Both the position numbers and the translations under genes were made by a program. Source: Paenibacillus thalictri (lineage in GTDB: Bacteria > Bacillota > Bacilli > Paenibacillales > NBRC-103111). Taken from it: 64,000 bases of DNA. The stretch is taken from assembly GCF_004307995.1 (NCBI RefSeq), contig NZ_SIRE01000005.1, positions 186,001 to 250,000 on the forward strand, given 5' to 3'. Numbering within the stretch: position 1 is the stretch's first letter; each line of letters opens with the position of its first letter. The notes under the pieces were generated by a model. That model searched no databases, was not told the origin of the DNA, and saw only the letters and a list, made by a program, of their open reading frames with translations. This document shows, piece by piece, positions 9,225 to 18,156 of the stretch.

Positions 9225-9857
9225 GTGGAACGTATGGACCCGAAGACGAGATGGGAGCAAATATACGCCGGGCTTTCGATTGGGATTCCTGTATACGACG
9301 ACTGGCTGGAAAAACACCAAAGTTTGCTGCGTCTGTCGGCGGATCTTCCGGTTATCGATCTTGGCTGCGGTTACGGCTGCGATACGCTGTATTTGGTTGA
9401 ACGAGGCTACCGGGTGATCGCCTGCGATTTTTCCCAAGAAGCGCTCAAAAAAATAGCCGATTATATCCCGGAAGCGGCAACGCTGCAGCTGGATTTGCGC
9501 GAATCACTTCCTTTTGCGGATGGCAGCGCGATGGTGATCGTCGCCGATTTGAGCCTCCACTATTTTAGCTGGGCGGACACGCAGCGGATTGTGAGTGAAA
9601 TCGGCAGGGTGCTGCAGCCTGGCGGCGTGCTGTTGTGCCGGGTTAACTCGGTCGGCGACGTGCTGTTCGGGGCCGGTCAAGGCAAGATGATCGAACCTGA
9701 CTATTACGAGACGGAAGCGGGAAATAAACGATTTTTTACTAAGGAAAGTCTGGAATTATTGTTTCAACAATGGGATATTGAGTATATGCAAGAGGCGGAA
9801 ATGCACCGATACGGCAAAAAGAAACTGCTGTGGGAGGCGGTATTCCGCAAACTATAA
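9225..9857 (+). CDS. class I SAM-dependent methyltransferase (TehB-like)
   Basis: Starts at a GTG (9225) with AGAAAGGGA just upstream; an ATG three codons later is possible. Of the 210 residues, motif I is VIDLGCGYGCDTLYL, followed by an acidic end of strand 2 (VIACDFS) and motif IV VIVADLSLHYF. This is the small-molecule/TehB type of methyltransferase. The substrate cannot be told from sequence. It is separated from the RlmM-type gene by only 12 bases and from the DinB gene by 20, so it is co-transcribed. Confidence 0.82.
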   Translation: MERMDPKTRWEQIYAGLSIGIPVYDDWLEKHQSLLRLSADLPVIDLGCGYGCDTLYLVERGYRVIACDFSQEALKKIADYIPEAATLQLDLRESLPFADGSAMVIVADLSLHYFSWADTQRIVSEIGRVLQPGGVLLCRVNSVGDVLFGAGQGKMIEPDYYETEAGNKRFFTKESLELLFQQWDIEYMQEAEMHRYGKKKLLWEAVFRKL

Positions 9858-9877
9858 AAAAACGAGGAGGAGCAGTT

Positions 9878-10348
9878 ATGCAGCAAATCGTTGAAAGTTA
9901 CGCCAAAGGTTACGAACTGCTGACGGCGGCGCTGGAAGGCGCATCTGCCGAGCTGATGAACTTCAAGCCCGGTCCGGAGAAATGGAGCATTAAGGAAGTG
10001 ATCGTACACGTCTGCGATGCCGAGATGGTAGCGATTTACCGGATGAAAAAAGTGATCTCCGAAGAAAATCCGCTGCTTTTCAAATTCGATCCCGATGCCT
10101 GGGCATCCAGGCAGGATTACGTGTCGCTGGATCACGAGGCTTACTTGCAGCTGTTTCGCTCCTTGAGAGCTTCGATGGTGCCGGTATTGTCGGCTTTAAA
10201 GCCGGAGGACTGGGAACGGACCGGGGTTCATAATGTAACCGGCAAACAGACGCTTCACGATATTGTCAAAATGTTTGTCGGTCATGTGGACCGGCATATT
10301 GCGCAAATTGAACGCAACAAAAAGGCGTTTGCCGACACGTTTGCTTAA
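9878..10348 (+). CDS. DinB/YfiT-family metal-binding protein
   Basis: Start at ATG 9878 with GAGGAGGAG upstream; a longer in-frame opening into the preceding gene is rejected. The 156-residue product has the four-helix DinB fold with the metal triad histidines in VIVHVCDAEM and GHVDRHIAQI. DinB-fold proteins include thiol S-transferases (bacillithiol, mycothiol) and DNA-damage-induced proteins of unclear role. Its place at the end of a repair-rich operon is suggestive only. Confidence 0.82.
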   Translation: MQQIVESYAKGYELLTAALEGASAELMNFKPGPEKWSIKEVIVHVCDAEMVAIYRMKKVISEENPLLFKFDPDAWASRQDYVSLDHEAYLQLFRSLRASMVPVLSALKPEDWERTGVHNVTGKQTLHDIVKMFVGHVDRHIAQIERNKKAFADTFA

Positions 10349-10398
10349 CCGGTTCACTTTCGAAGCTTACACAATGGACAAATCGATGTAAAATACAG

Positions 10399-10426
10399 TT
10401 GATTTCATAACGAGTCATGGTATAAT
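10399..10426 (+). promoter_or_regulatory. promoter of the Tad operon
   Basis: TTGATT (10399-10404), 16-base spacer, TATAAT (10421-10426). It lies between dinB and the Tad genes and would start transcription about 110 bases upstream of the first Tad gene, just before a terminator-like hairpin. Confidence 0.65.
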
Positions 10427-10448
10427 ATGGGTAATAATTTTATATTGA

Positions 10449-10514
10449 CCGGACAAGCGGAAGCACCGCTGACGAATGAGTTTGATCGTCAGCGGTGCTT
10501 TTTGTTTTGTCCGG
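10449..10514 (+). terminator. intrinsic terminator / possible attenuator in the Tad leader
   Basis: A perfect 14-bp stem AAGCACCGCTGACG (10461-10474) / CGTCAGCGGTGCTT (10487-10500) is followed by TTTTTGTTTT. A second 8-bp pair CCGGACAA (10449-10456) / TTGTCCGG (10507-10514) encloses it. It may simply end the repair operon, but it sits downstream of the Tad promoter and so lies in the Tad 5' leader. Confidence 0.8.
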
Positions 10515-10541
10515 TAATTTTTTAATAAAGGAGGGAACATC

Positions 10542-11657
10542 TTGCTGCTCGTTTTAATGGATGAGGACCCGGAGTACATTGGCATGGTTTCCGCATATGT
10601 CCGCACCACGGAGCATATTGAACGCTTCGAGATGAAGTCGTACACGAGCCGTGAGCAAGGTTTTGCGTTTTTGCAGCAGGTGCGGGAGCCGTATTTGCTG
10701 CTGGTAACTAATGCATTTTTTCCGCTGCCGGAATGGGCGTTTCAACATTCACGAGGTTATCTGCTGCTGCTCAGCGATTCACCGGCTGTCTCCGAAGTGC
10801 TGGAATTTCCGATTTTATTTAAATATCAGCCGTTACATGCATTGTTTGCGCAAATCATCGCACACTACAACGCTTATTGCGCCGGTTCGCTGCTGCGGGG
10901 GCGGCATGAAGCAGAGGTAATTGCCGTATACTCAGCGTCGGGCGGCACGGGGAAAACCGTTTTTTCGCTGAATCTGGCCAAGCAGTCGGCTTTTCTTGGC
11001 CAAGACGCGTTTTATTTGAATCTGGAGTGGCTGAACTCGGCTTCGTGTGTGCTGCCGCAAACGGGAAACGATACGTTTGCCCGGGTGATATATTATGCCA
11101 AATCCAATCCCAAGCAGCTCCCGGCCAAAATCGGACAGCTCATTCATTACCATCCGACATATAAGTTCAGTTATTTCGAACCGCTTGCGTGTATTGACGA
11201 AGCGGATGAGATGACCAAAGATGACGTTTCCGCCATTCTTGATGCGGTATTGTCGCTGGGCAGTTTTAAACGGATTGTCATCGACTTGGATTCGAATCTC
11301 CATCCGCGTATGGTCTCGGCGTTGGAACGCTGCCATACGTTGTATTGGCTTATCGTAGACGATCCGCAGCATGTATCCAAAGCGGAAATGCTGCTGAACC
11401 GCTTGCGCCAGAAACATTCGCTGCTGCGTCCGGATGTATTGTCGAAGGCCCGGCTGATCGTGAACAAACATACCGGGACAACAGTGCATGCGATGGATGC
11501 GCTGGGACTGCACTTGGCCGAACCGCTGCCGTACATTCCCCAGTGGAAATCGCTTCATAAAGCGGATCAGCTGCTGCACGCTTCCGATTTTCAAGATCAG
11601 GTGATGAAACTGCTGAAAGAAGAGGACAGCGGCTCCGCGGTAAAACACGGTGTTTGA
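10542..11657 (+). CDS. tadZ: TadZ/CpaE-like ATPase of Tad pilus system
   Basis: Starts at TTG 10542 with AAGGAGGG seven bases upstream. The N-terminal 110 residues look like a degenerate receiver domain, and a ParA/MinD-type ATPase follows, with P-loop SASGGTGKT at 131-139. The signature lysine of the usual KGGxGKT loop is replaced by serine (A-S-G-G). In Tad systems this protein localises the machine at the membrane or pole. It overlaps cpaF by 8 bases. Confidence 0.85.
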   Translation: MLLVLMDEDPEYIGMVSAYVRTTEHIERFEMKSYTSREQGFAFLQQVREPYLLLVTNAFFPLPEWAFQHSRGYLLLLSDSPAVSEVLEFPILFKYQPLHALFAQIIAHYNAYCAGSLLRGRHEAEVIAVYSASGGTGKTVFSLNLAKQSAFLGQDAFYLNLEWLNSASCVLPQTGNDTFARVIYYAKSNPKQLPAKIGQLIHYHPTYKFSYFEPLACIDEADEMTKDDVSAILDAVLSLGSFKRIVIDLDSNLHPRMVSALERCHTLYWLIVDDPQHVSKAEMLLNRLRQKHSLLRPDVLSKARLIVNKHTGTTVHAMDALGLHLAEPLPYIPQWKSLHKADQLLHASDFQDQVMKLLKEEDSGSAVKHGV

Positions 11658-12882
11658 GCTGGAGTCGGCCGCAGCCGGATTAAAGGCGGACATTGCCGAG
11701 CGGATCGATTTTTCCCAATCGATTTCCGACGACGATTTGCTTGTGTTGATTGAAGACGCGGTTTTCGCGCGTGCGGACAAAGCTGTTTTAACCGCGACGC
11801 AAAAACGCCGGCTTATTCAGCGGGTCTATCACTCTTTTCGCGGTTATGATGTGCTGCAGCCGCTGATCGACGATCCAACGATCACGGAGATTATGGTGAA
11901 CAGCCATGAAGAAATTTTTATCGAGCGGGAAGGGCAAGTAAGTTTATGTCCCGTCCGTTTTGAAAGCAAGGAAAAGCTGGAGGACGTCATTCAAGCGATT
12001 GTGGCAAAAGTAAACCGTGTCGTCAATGAAGCAAGTCCGATCGTAGATGCCAGACTGAAGGACGGCTCGCGCGTTAATGTTGTGCTGCCGCCAATCGCCT
12101 TGAAAGGACCGGCGATGACGATTCGTAAATTTCCCGAGCAGCCCTTAACGATGGAAGGGCTTGTCCGAAGAGGGGCGATTAGCGAAGAAGCGGTCCGCTT
12201 TCTGGAGACGCTGGTACGGGCGAAATACAACATTTTCATCAGCGGCGGGACGGGATCGGGGAAAACGACGTTTTTAAACGCGCTTTCCCAGTGCATTCCA
12301 CCCGATGAGCGGGTCATTACAATCGAAGATTCCGCCGAGCTGCAGCTAAAGACGGTGCCCAATCTGATCAGTCTGGAAACAAGAAATGCCAACACGGAAG
12401 GCCGGGGCGAGATGCCGATGCGGGAGCTGATCAAGTCGTCGCTGCGGATGCGGCCGAATCGGATTATCGTTGGCGAGGTGCGCGGCGCCGAGGCGCTTGA
12501 CATGCTGCAGGCGATGAATACGGGGCATGACGGTTCTTTATCCACGGGGCATGCCAATTCCGCGGCAGATATGATGAGCCGGCTGGAGACGATGGTGCTG
12601 AGCGGTATTGGGCTTGATGTCGGGGTCATCCGGAAGCAAATTTTCTCTGCCATTGACATATTGGTTCATTTAAGCAGGCTGCGGGACAAGTCGCGCAAAG
12701 TGATGGAAATCAGCGAAATCGCCGGTGTGGCGGATGGAGAGATGGTGCTTAATCCGCTGTTTCGTTTCATGGAAACCGCGGATTCAAGCGGAGGCAGGGT
12801 GTCCGGAAAGCTGATGCCTACGGGCAATCGGCTGCAGCGGACATTTAAGCTGCAGTTGGCCGGGCTCTCGCCCGATATCTGA
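11650..12882 (+). CDS. cpaF: CpaF/TadA secretion ATPase
   Basis: The GTG start overlaps the end of tadZ. The 410-residue protein is a GspE/VirB11-superfamily hexameric ATPase that powers pilus assembly: Walker A GGTGSGKTT at 199-207, the acidic Asp box in VITIEDSAELQL, Walker B RIIVGEVRGAEA and the His box GHDGSLSTGHANS. The short N-terminal domain (about 1-130) and the overall length fit the CpaF type rather than GspE. It drives the two membrane proteins encoded next (TadB, TadC). Confidence 0.95.
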   Translation: MFELESAAAGLKADIAERIDFSQSISDDDLLVLIEDAVFARADKAVLTATQKRRLIQRVYHSFRGYDVLQPLIDDPTITEIMVNSHEEIFIEREGQVSLCPVRFESKEKLEDVIQAIVAKVNRVVNEASPIVDARLKDGSRVNVVLPPIALKGPAMTIRKFPEQPLTMEGLVRRGAISEEAVRFLETLVRAKYNIFISGGTGSGKTTFLNALSQCIPPDERVITIEDSAELQLKTVPNLISLETRNANTEGRGEMPMRELIKSSLRMRPNRIIVGEVRGAEALDMLQAMNTGHDGSLSTGHANSAADMMSRLETMVLSGIGLDVGVIRKQIFSAIDILVHLSRLRDKSRKVMEISEIAGVADGEMVLNPLFRFMETADSSGGRVSGKLMPTGNRLQRTFKLQLAGLSPDI

Positions 12883-12928
12883 AAGCCGAGACATGTACTA
12901 GGCGACGCAGTAACGCATTTGGAAAGGA

Positions 12929-13699
12929 GTGTTTACCATACAAGAGAAAAGCCGGCATCCGCTTGATTATTCAGTGTATGTGATGTCTGTTAAGGAAAAG
13001 GTGTGGACGATCGCGGTTACGGCAGCGATGCTCGCTTGTATCGGGGTGGTGTTTTATAAAAGCATTTGGGCCTCGCTGCTCATCGCTGCCATCAGTCTGG
13101 CGTATCCCAAACTGCGGGCCAAGGAATTGGCGGTTAGGCGCAAGCAGCATTTAAACATCCAATTCAAGCAGGCGTTGTCTTCCATCTCCTCTTCGCTTGG
13201 CGCCGGGAAATCGGTGGAAATGTCGTTCCGCGAAGCGGTAGACGATTTGAAGCTGCTGTATCCCGATCCGAACACACATATTATCCGCGAACTGGAATGG
13301 ATTCAGCATAAGCTTGAGAGCGGCGTGACGATTGAGGCGGCGTTAAGCGATTTCAGTCTGCGTGCGGGAACCGACGATATCGGCAATTTCGTCGATGTGT
13401 TTGTCACATGCAAACGGACGGGAGGCAATCTGGTACAGGTTATCCGCCGTACGGCTACGATTATTCAAGAAAAGCTGGAAATTCAGCAGGAAATTGGCGT
13501 CATGATATCCCAGAAAAGATTCGAATCGCGTATGCTGACCTTTGCTCCGCTTGCCGTGATCGGCTTGCTCGCATTTTCTTCGCCGGACTATATGGAGCCG
13601 CTGTATCACGGCTTTGGGATTGTGATTATGTCCGGATGTTTGCTTGTGCTGATCGCTTGTTTTTTCATCACCAAACGGATTATGGACATTAAGGTGTGA
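12929..13699 (+). CDS. tadB: TadB-like inner-membrane platform protein
   Basis: A type II secretion F (T2SF) domain protein of about 253-256 residues. Hydrophobic segments lie near 25-55 and at the C-terminus (two, about 200-250), with the cytoplasmic helical bundle between (KQALSSISSSLGAGKSVE; LIQ.RTATIIQEK). The start is uncertain: GTG 12929 overlaps the AAAGGAG ribosome site (12923-12929), while an ATA at 12938 has ideal spacing but is a rare start codon; the next in-frame GTG/ATG are near 12974-12983. With TadC it forms the platform on which CpaF acts. Confidence 0.88.
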   Translation: MFTIQEKSRHPLDYSVYVMSVKEKVWTIAVTAAMLACIGVVFYKSIWASLLIAAISLAYPKLRAKELAVRRKQHLNIQFKQALSSISSSLGAGKSVEMSFREAVDDLKLLYPDPNTHIIRELEWIQHKLESGVTIEAALSDFSLRAGTDDIGNFVDVFVTCKRTGGNLVQVIRRTATIIQEKLEIQQEIGVMISQKRFESRMLTFAPLAVIGLLAFSSPDYMEPLYHGFGIVIMSGCLLVLIACFFITKRIMDIKV

Positions 13700-13703
13700 C
13701 GCT

Positions 13704-14576
13704 ATGGTGACGGTGTATGTGTTTTTGTTCGAAGTAGCCGTATTGGCCGTCTTATATGCGCTGGGAAGGAGGAGGTACACGCCGATTGCCGCAGATAGCA
13801 AAAAGGAAATGAAGTTAAGTGCGCTCGGGCCGATTTCCATGTATATCATCGAAACGTTGAGGTTGGCCGAGCGAATGCCGGAGCTGATTGCCAAAGTGCA
13901 GTTTACGTTAGCCGGGCTGTACGGCCGGAAGCAGGCGATGTTTCGCACCAAGCTGTTTTTAACCGATTTGATGAGTTTATGCCTGCTTGTCGTTGTATTG
14001 GCTACTTTAGCCGGGTATGCGGCAGGCGACGACCCTTATTTTATTTTGTACGGGGTGGCGATCGCCATCATGCTGCCGCCGCTTCAGTATAAGGAACTGC
14101 AAAATAAACTGGCGCGAAAAAAACGCGACATGCTGATCGAGCTGCCTGAGATTTTGAACCGCATCACATTGCTGCTTGGCGCCGGAGAAACGCTGCAGCG
14201 CGCGATCATACGTTGTGTCGAAGCAAGAAGGGATTCGCTGGACAGCCCGCTGATGCAGGAGCTTGCCCTTATGTCGCGCGAACTGCAAATGAATGCCTCC
14301 TTCGGCAAGTCGCTTGAAGATTTCAGCAAAAGGTGCGGTTTGCAGGAAATATCGGTATTTACAACGACGGTGCTGCTGCATTATAAACGGGGCGGCGACG
14401 ATTTGATGCTGGCTTTAAAGGAGCTGTCCGCGGCATTATGGGATAAACGAAAATCGGTAGCCCGTACGCTGGGGGAAGAAGCGGCTTCGAAGATGGTATT
14501 TCCGATGGTGCTGATTTTTTTTGTAGTGATGGTTGTTGTAGGCGCCCCGGCTTTATTTATGATGGGCAGCCCTTAA
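13704..14576 (+). CDS. tadC: TadC-like inner-membrane platform protein
   Basis: The 290-residue second T2SF-domain protein begins four bases after tadB. TM segments are at the N-terminus (about 1-18), in a pair near 92-130 and at the end (FPMVLIFFVVMVVVGAP). The cytoplasmic repeat LPEILNRITLLLGAGETLQRAI is the typical T2SF four-helix unit. Tad loci encode two separate single-domain platform proteins, as here. ATG 13704 follows AAGGTGTGACGCT. Confidence 0.9.
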   Translation: MVTVYVFLFEVAVLAVLYALGRRRYTPIAADSKKEMKLSALGPISMYIIETLRLAERMPELIAKVQFTLAGLYGRKQAMFRTKLFLTDLMSLCLLVVVLATLAGYAAGDDPYFILYGVAIAIMLPPLQYKELQNKLARKKRDMLIELPEILNRITLLLGAGETLQRAIIRCVEARRDSLDSPLMQELALMSRELQMNASFGKSLEDFSKRCGLQEISVFTTTVLLHYKRGGDDLMLALKELSAALWDKRKSVARTLGEEAASKMVFPMVLIFFVVMVVVGAPALFMMGSP

Positions 14577-14603
14577 TATGAGGAAACGGAAGGGGATAAC
14601 AAG

Positions 14604-14840
14604 ATGAAGATGTTAGTTCAATTCGGCAGAAAACTTTGGAAAGACGAGGATGGTCTGGGCACTTTGGAAATTTTGCTCATTGTCGCCGTGCTTGTCATTA
14701 TCGCGATCATGTTCCGCAAATGGATTATTCATTATATCGAGGAATTGTTCGGCCAATCCAACAACGAGTTAAAGGATGCAGGGAAGGCCAGCGAAGCTTG
14801 CAGAACAAATCCGGCTTCTTGCGGTACGGCTTCGCCATAA
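14604..14840 (+). CDS. flp: Flp-like type IVb pilin
   Basis: A 78-residue protein with a basic leader, a class III cleavage site (KDEDG|LGTLE, glutamate at +5) and a hydrophobic helix TLEILLIVAVLVIIAIMF. This is the architecture of the Flp major pilin processed by TadV-type peptidases. A cysteine pair near the C-terminus (ACRTNPASCG) could form a disulfide in the mature pilin. It lies 27 bases after tadC, with AAGGGG upstream. It is the only Flp-size gene in the locus and so the probable main pilin. Confidence 0.85.
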   Translation: MKMLVQFGRKLWKDEDGLGTLEILLIVAVLVIIAIMFRKWIIHYIEELFGQSNNELKDAGKASEACRTNPASCGTASP

Positions 14841-14848
14841 AACGAACA

Positions 14849-15844
14849 ATGAAAAACTTGTTCAGGAAAGAAACCGGCACCTTCAGTATCGAAGCTACTT
14901 TAACGTTTCCGCTGATTGTGCTGCTTACGTTTTCCGTCGTATTTGCCTGCCTGTTTTTTTATCAAAAGGTGACGGTTTACCACACGGCTTCCGTCGCCGT
15001 ACAGCGCGCCGCATTTGTTTGGGATAACAGCGCCAAAGACCCGGTCACCGGGCAGTTTGACGTTCAGCATAACGACGGCTTGTATTGGCGGTTATTTCAA
15101 GACGACGCATTGGATATATTCAAGCTGATGTTTGGGGTCAAAAAAGCGGAGGTTACTTTGCCGGCTTCATCAAACGCTGGTTCAACCGGAGTGGCTGCTA
15201 AAAAACTGCTGACGGTATCCGGCGGCATGGCCCCTTCGGTGACCGGGCAGCTGATCTACACGAACCGGCTGCTGCTGCGGACGGTGGAAGCGCATCTAAG
15301 CCAGCCCTTTCGCGCCCCCGCGCAAGTGCAGGGCTGGCTGCATCTTCACCGCGTGACGGCGGAAGAAGCTGCTTATGTCGTCGAACCGGTCGAACTGATT
15401 CGCACGGTTGATTTAATCCGCACCTTTATACAAGAAGTCAAAGGGCTGATTAGCCCGAAAGCGGCGGCGGAGCTGCTGCAGGAGCCTGGGAAACTGGAAC
15501 AGCAAGCTCCTGTTTTCAGCAGCCATGAGCAAGCTGCGGCCTATTTGCGCAAGCTCGTCACCGGCACGGAGCAAAAAATCATTATTGCCGCCGCACCGGA
15601 ACGGGTTCGTTTGGTAGACGCATTGGATGCGAATGGAATCGCCCATCAAGCCTATTATTCATTTACGGAAAAACAGCTGCTGGAGGAGCAGTTGGTCAAA
15701 GATGTGGACATGTTGAAACAAGGCAAAGTGCAAGGTGTGGTGTGGCATTTTTTTAAACAAAAAAGTAAAGATAAGGTCTTAATTTCAGACTCGCTGCGCA
15801 GCGAGCTGCTCAAGAAAGGGATCAGCGTGGTCATTCATGAGTGA
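14849..15844 (+). CDS. tadE: TadE-like pseudopilin with extra C-terminal domain
   Basis: Start at ATG 14849, eight bases after flp. The N-terminus (KETGTFSIEATLTFPLIVLL) is a TadE-type transmembrane pseudopilin segment. At 331 residues it is about twice a usual TadE: the remaining 280 residues are extracytoplasmic, and the last 60 form a compact region ending in VVWHFFKQ...LKKGISVVIHE. That end resembles the close of some restriction-endonuclease-fold domains, which I note without claiming activity. Possible minor pilin or tip protein. Confidence 0.75.
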   Translation: MKNLFRKETGTFSIEATLTFPLIVLLTFSVVFACLFFYQKVTVYHTASVAVQRAAFVWDNSAKDPVTGQFDVQHNDGLYWRLFQDDALDIFKLMFGVKKAEVTLPASSNAGSTGVAAKKLLTVSGGMAPSVTGQLIYTNRLLLRTVEAHLSQPFRAPAQVQGWLHLHRVTAEEAAYVVEPVELIRTVDLIRTFIQEVKGLISPKAAAELLQEPGKLEQQAPVFSSHEQAAAYLRKLVTGTEQKIIIAAAPERVRLVDALDANGIAHQAYYSFTEKQLLEEQLVKDVDMLKQGKVQGVVWHFFKQKSKDKVLISDSLRSELLKKGISVVIHE

Positions 15845-18140
15845 GGCTGAATGCGGCACTTTGCATTTTTGGCAAAAAGGAAGGAGGCGGAGGCACCTGC
15901 TGCTGCGGCTTGTGTTTGACGAAAAGGGAACTGTTTCGCTTTATCTCATTTTGATCATTGTACCGATCTTTTTATTTTGTACGGTGTTCATCGATTATGC
16001 CCGCGTCAAAGCGGCGGAGAAGGAATCCGAACAGGCAGTGAAAACGGCGCTGCGGTCCACTTTATCGGCTTTTAGCGTGCCGCTCCATGATTATGGGCTG
16101 TACGCGCTGGATCCATCGCTTGCAGATAGCTCGGAAATTTACAGGAAGACGCTGGAAAACAATTTATCCGGTCAACTCGAAACAAGCTCTTTTCGGTATA
16201 TCGATACAAGGCTTGCCGACGGCAGCGATCGGCTGCTTCCGATGTATTCGCTGGCCAATCATCAAGTGCTCAGGCAGCAAATTCTCGAAGAAATGAAGTA
16301 CCGCGCGCCGATCATATTTGGTTTGGAGCTCAAGGATAAGTTCATGTCGTCCGGCATCTCCTCCAAGCTTCAGAGCACGGTACAATTCGCGGATCATGCC
16401 CAAAAAGTCGAGCAACTGCTTGATGAACGCGACGAGGCTCTGGACGAAGCGTGGAGTTATTTTGAAAAAATGCATCTGAAAGCCGGGACGGACTATCCTT
16501 TCTATGAAACCAATCTGAATGCTCTTCATGAGCTGAGCGGCAAAGTCGGCATTCATACGGCGGATGAGGTCAGGAAAACGATTGCCGACGGCAAGCAGCA
16601 GTTGGAACGGCTCAAGGATCAAATCGAAGGCATCGACGATTCGATTAATTCCTTGGCTCGCGCCGGTGCAGCTTATGAGGCATTCCAGTCATTGCTGGAA
16701 ACGCGCGGCAAGTTATCTGCGCAAGTGAGCGAGCTGTCGGCCAAAATCACCGAATGGGAGCAGCTTTTAAAGGATGTGCTGGAATATGTGAAGCTGCTGG
16801 CGGCTTTAAAACTGAAATCGGCAAGCGATTATACGGTATTGGCGGGATATTTGGAGGATTATAACACAGCGTTAAACAAGGCCAAACGCGCCAATGAAGC
16901 GCTGAATGCCGAACTGAAGCTGGTCGCTTCCGAGCAGTCGGGCGGCTCGATGGCTTCCAATGAAGTGTTTAAGAGCATTTACACCATTTCGCCGCAAGAT
17001 TTGGACGATTACGCCAGTCAGACGGCAGCCGTTGCCGCGTTATTTGGCGGGCTTAAAAGTCAACTGCAGGCGGTTGTATTTTTTACGGCTGAGAACTATA
17101 CAAGCACATCAGGTGCGAACAGCCAATATTACACATCCGCCAATGCGCTTTATGGGCAGCAAAATGGGAAAGAAACCGCCCGCAACCGGAATAAAGGTGC
17201 CGTCTCCAGCGGGAAAAAAGAGCAGCGCAATAAAGCGCATCCGGCGCTGGATCAAGCGGTCAAAGCGATGGGCGGCTGCAGCGTGCTGGCCCCGGATGCT
17301 CTGGGTACGGTCTATAACGAATTGCAGCGCAATTACGGCGCTTATATGGACACCAATAAAGCGATGCCCGGCGTTGACGCGGTGGGGGGCATGAAATTCG
17401 ACAAACTGGACAATGCCGGGACCGGAGCTTTGGCGCTGATTGATAAACTGGGAGAACTGCTGGTATCCGCCCGGGATTATATGTTTATCAACGAATATGC
17501 TCTCGATAAATTCAATTATCGCACGTTTGGTATCGAGAAAGACCAAGCCGGCAATATCAAGCCAAGCCGCAGCTTATCCGATCCGTCATCACATGCGCTG
17601 CCAAGCCAGGAGGCGGAATATGTGATATATGGCTCAAGTTCGTGTGCGGGCAATTACGGCAGGGCGTACGCGGAGCTTTTTGCAATCCGTCTTGCGATTG
17701 GCACGATGGAAGCATTAACCGATCCTGCGATCGAAGCGCTTAACTTGGGATCGCCTGTGCTGGTACTGTTGGCGGCGCTAGCCGAAGGCGCAGTAAAAGC
17801 GGCCCTGGATATGGTGAAGCTGCTGGATGGCGAAACGGTTCCTTTGTCGAATAAATTCACCAAAAATATAACGCTGACCTATAAAGATTACTTGCGCTTA
17901 TTTTTACTGCTTCACGGTTCGGAGCAAGAGAAGATGGCGCGTATGCAAGCTCTAATCCAGCAAAATACAGGGGATGATTTAAAGAAAAAAACGACCTATG
18001 TGCAGGGTTCGGCAACAACGACCGTAAGGCTTTGGTTTATTCCGGGTTTGATGCAGATGGTCAAATCCATTGGCGTCCATGACTGCACTCCGGCGGGAAA
18101 CCGTTGTGAAATAACGAAGACGGCTTATATGGCTTATTAA
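15837..18140 (+). CDS. large TadG/DUF5702-like pilus-associated protein
   Basis: A 767-residue protein whose start codon overlaps the end of the previous gene. After a basic N-terminus comes one TM (VSLYLILIIVPIFLFCTVFIDY, about 36-57), then a TadE/TadG-like helix (RVKAAEKESEQAVKTALR) and a long region with coiled-coil stretches (about 185-320) and Gly/Asn-rich linkers. This matches large pseudopilin-like proteins of Bacillota Tad loci. No enzyme motif is seen. It is probably anchored by its N-terminus and exposed outside. Confidence 0.75.
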   Translation: MSEAECGTLHFWQKGRRRRHLLLRLVFDEKGTVSLYLILIIVPIFLFCTVFIDYARVKAAEKESEQAVKTALRSTLSAFSVPLHDYGLYALDPSLADSSEIYRKTLENNLSGQLETSSFRYIDTRLADGSDRLLPMYSLANHQVLRQQILEEMKYRAPIIFGLELKDKFMSSGISSKLQSTVQFADHAQKVEQLLDERDEALDEAWSYFEKMHLKAGTDYPFYETNLNALHELSGKVGIHTADEVRKTIADGKQQLERLKDQIEGIDDSINSLARAGAAYEAFQSLLETRGKLSAQVSELSAKITEWEQLLKDVLEYVKLLAALKLKSASDYTVLAGYLEDYNTALNKAKRANEALNAELKLVASEQSGGSMASNEVFKSIYTISPQDLDDYASQTAAVAALFGGLKSQLQAVVFFTAENYTSTSGANSQYYTSANALYGQQNGKETARNRNKGAVSSGKKEQRNKAHPALDQAVKAMGGCSVLAPDALGTVYNELQRNYGAYMDTNKAMPGVDAVGGMKFDKLDNAGTGALALIDKLGELLVSARDYMFINEYALDKFNYRTFGIEKDQAGNIKPSRSLSDPSSHALPSQEAEYVIYGSSSCAGNYGRAYAELFAIRLAIGTMEALTDPAIEALNLGSPVLVLLAALAEGAVKAALDMVKLLDGETVPLSNKFTKNITLTYKDYLRLFLLLHGSEQEKMARMQALIQQNTGDDLKKKTTYVQGSATTTVRLWFIPGLMQMVKSIGVHDCTPAGNRCEITKTAYMAY

Positions 18141-18156
18141 TTTCAGGGGGCGTCTG

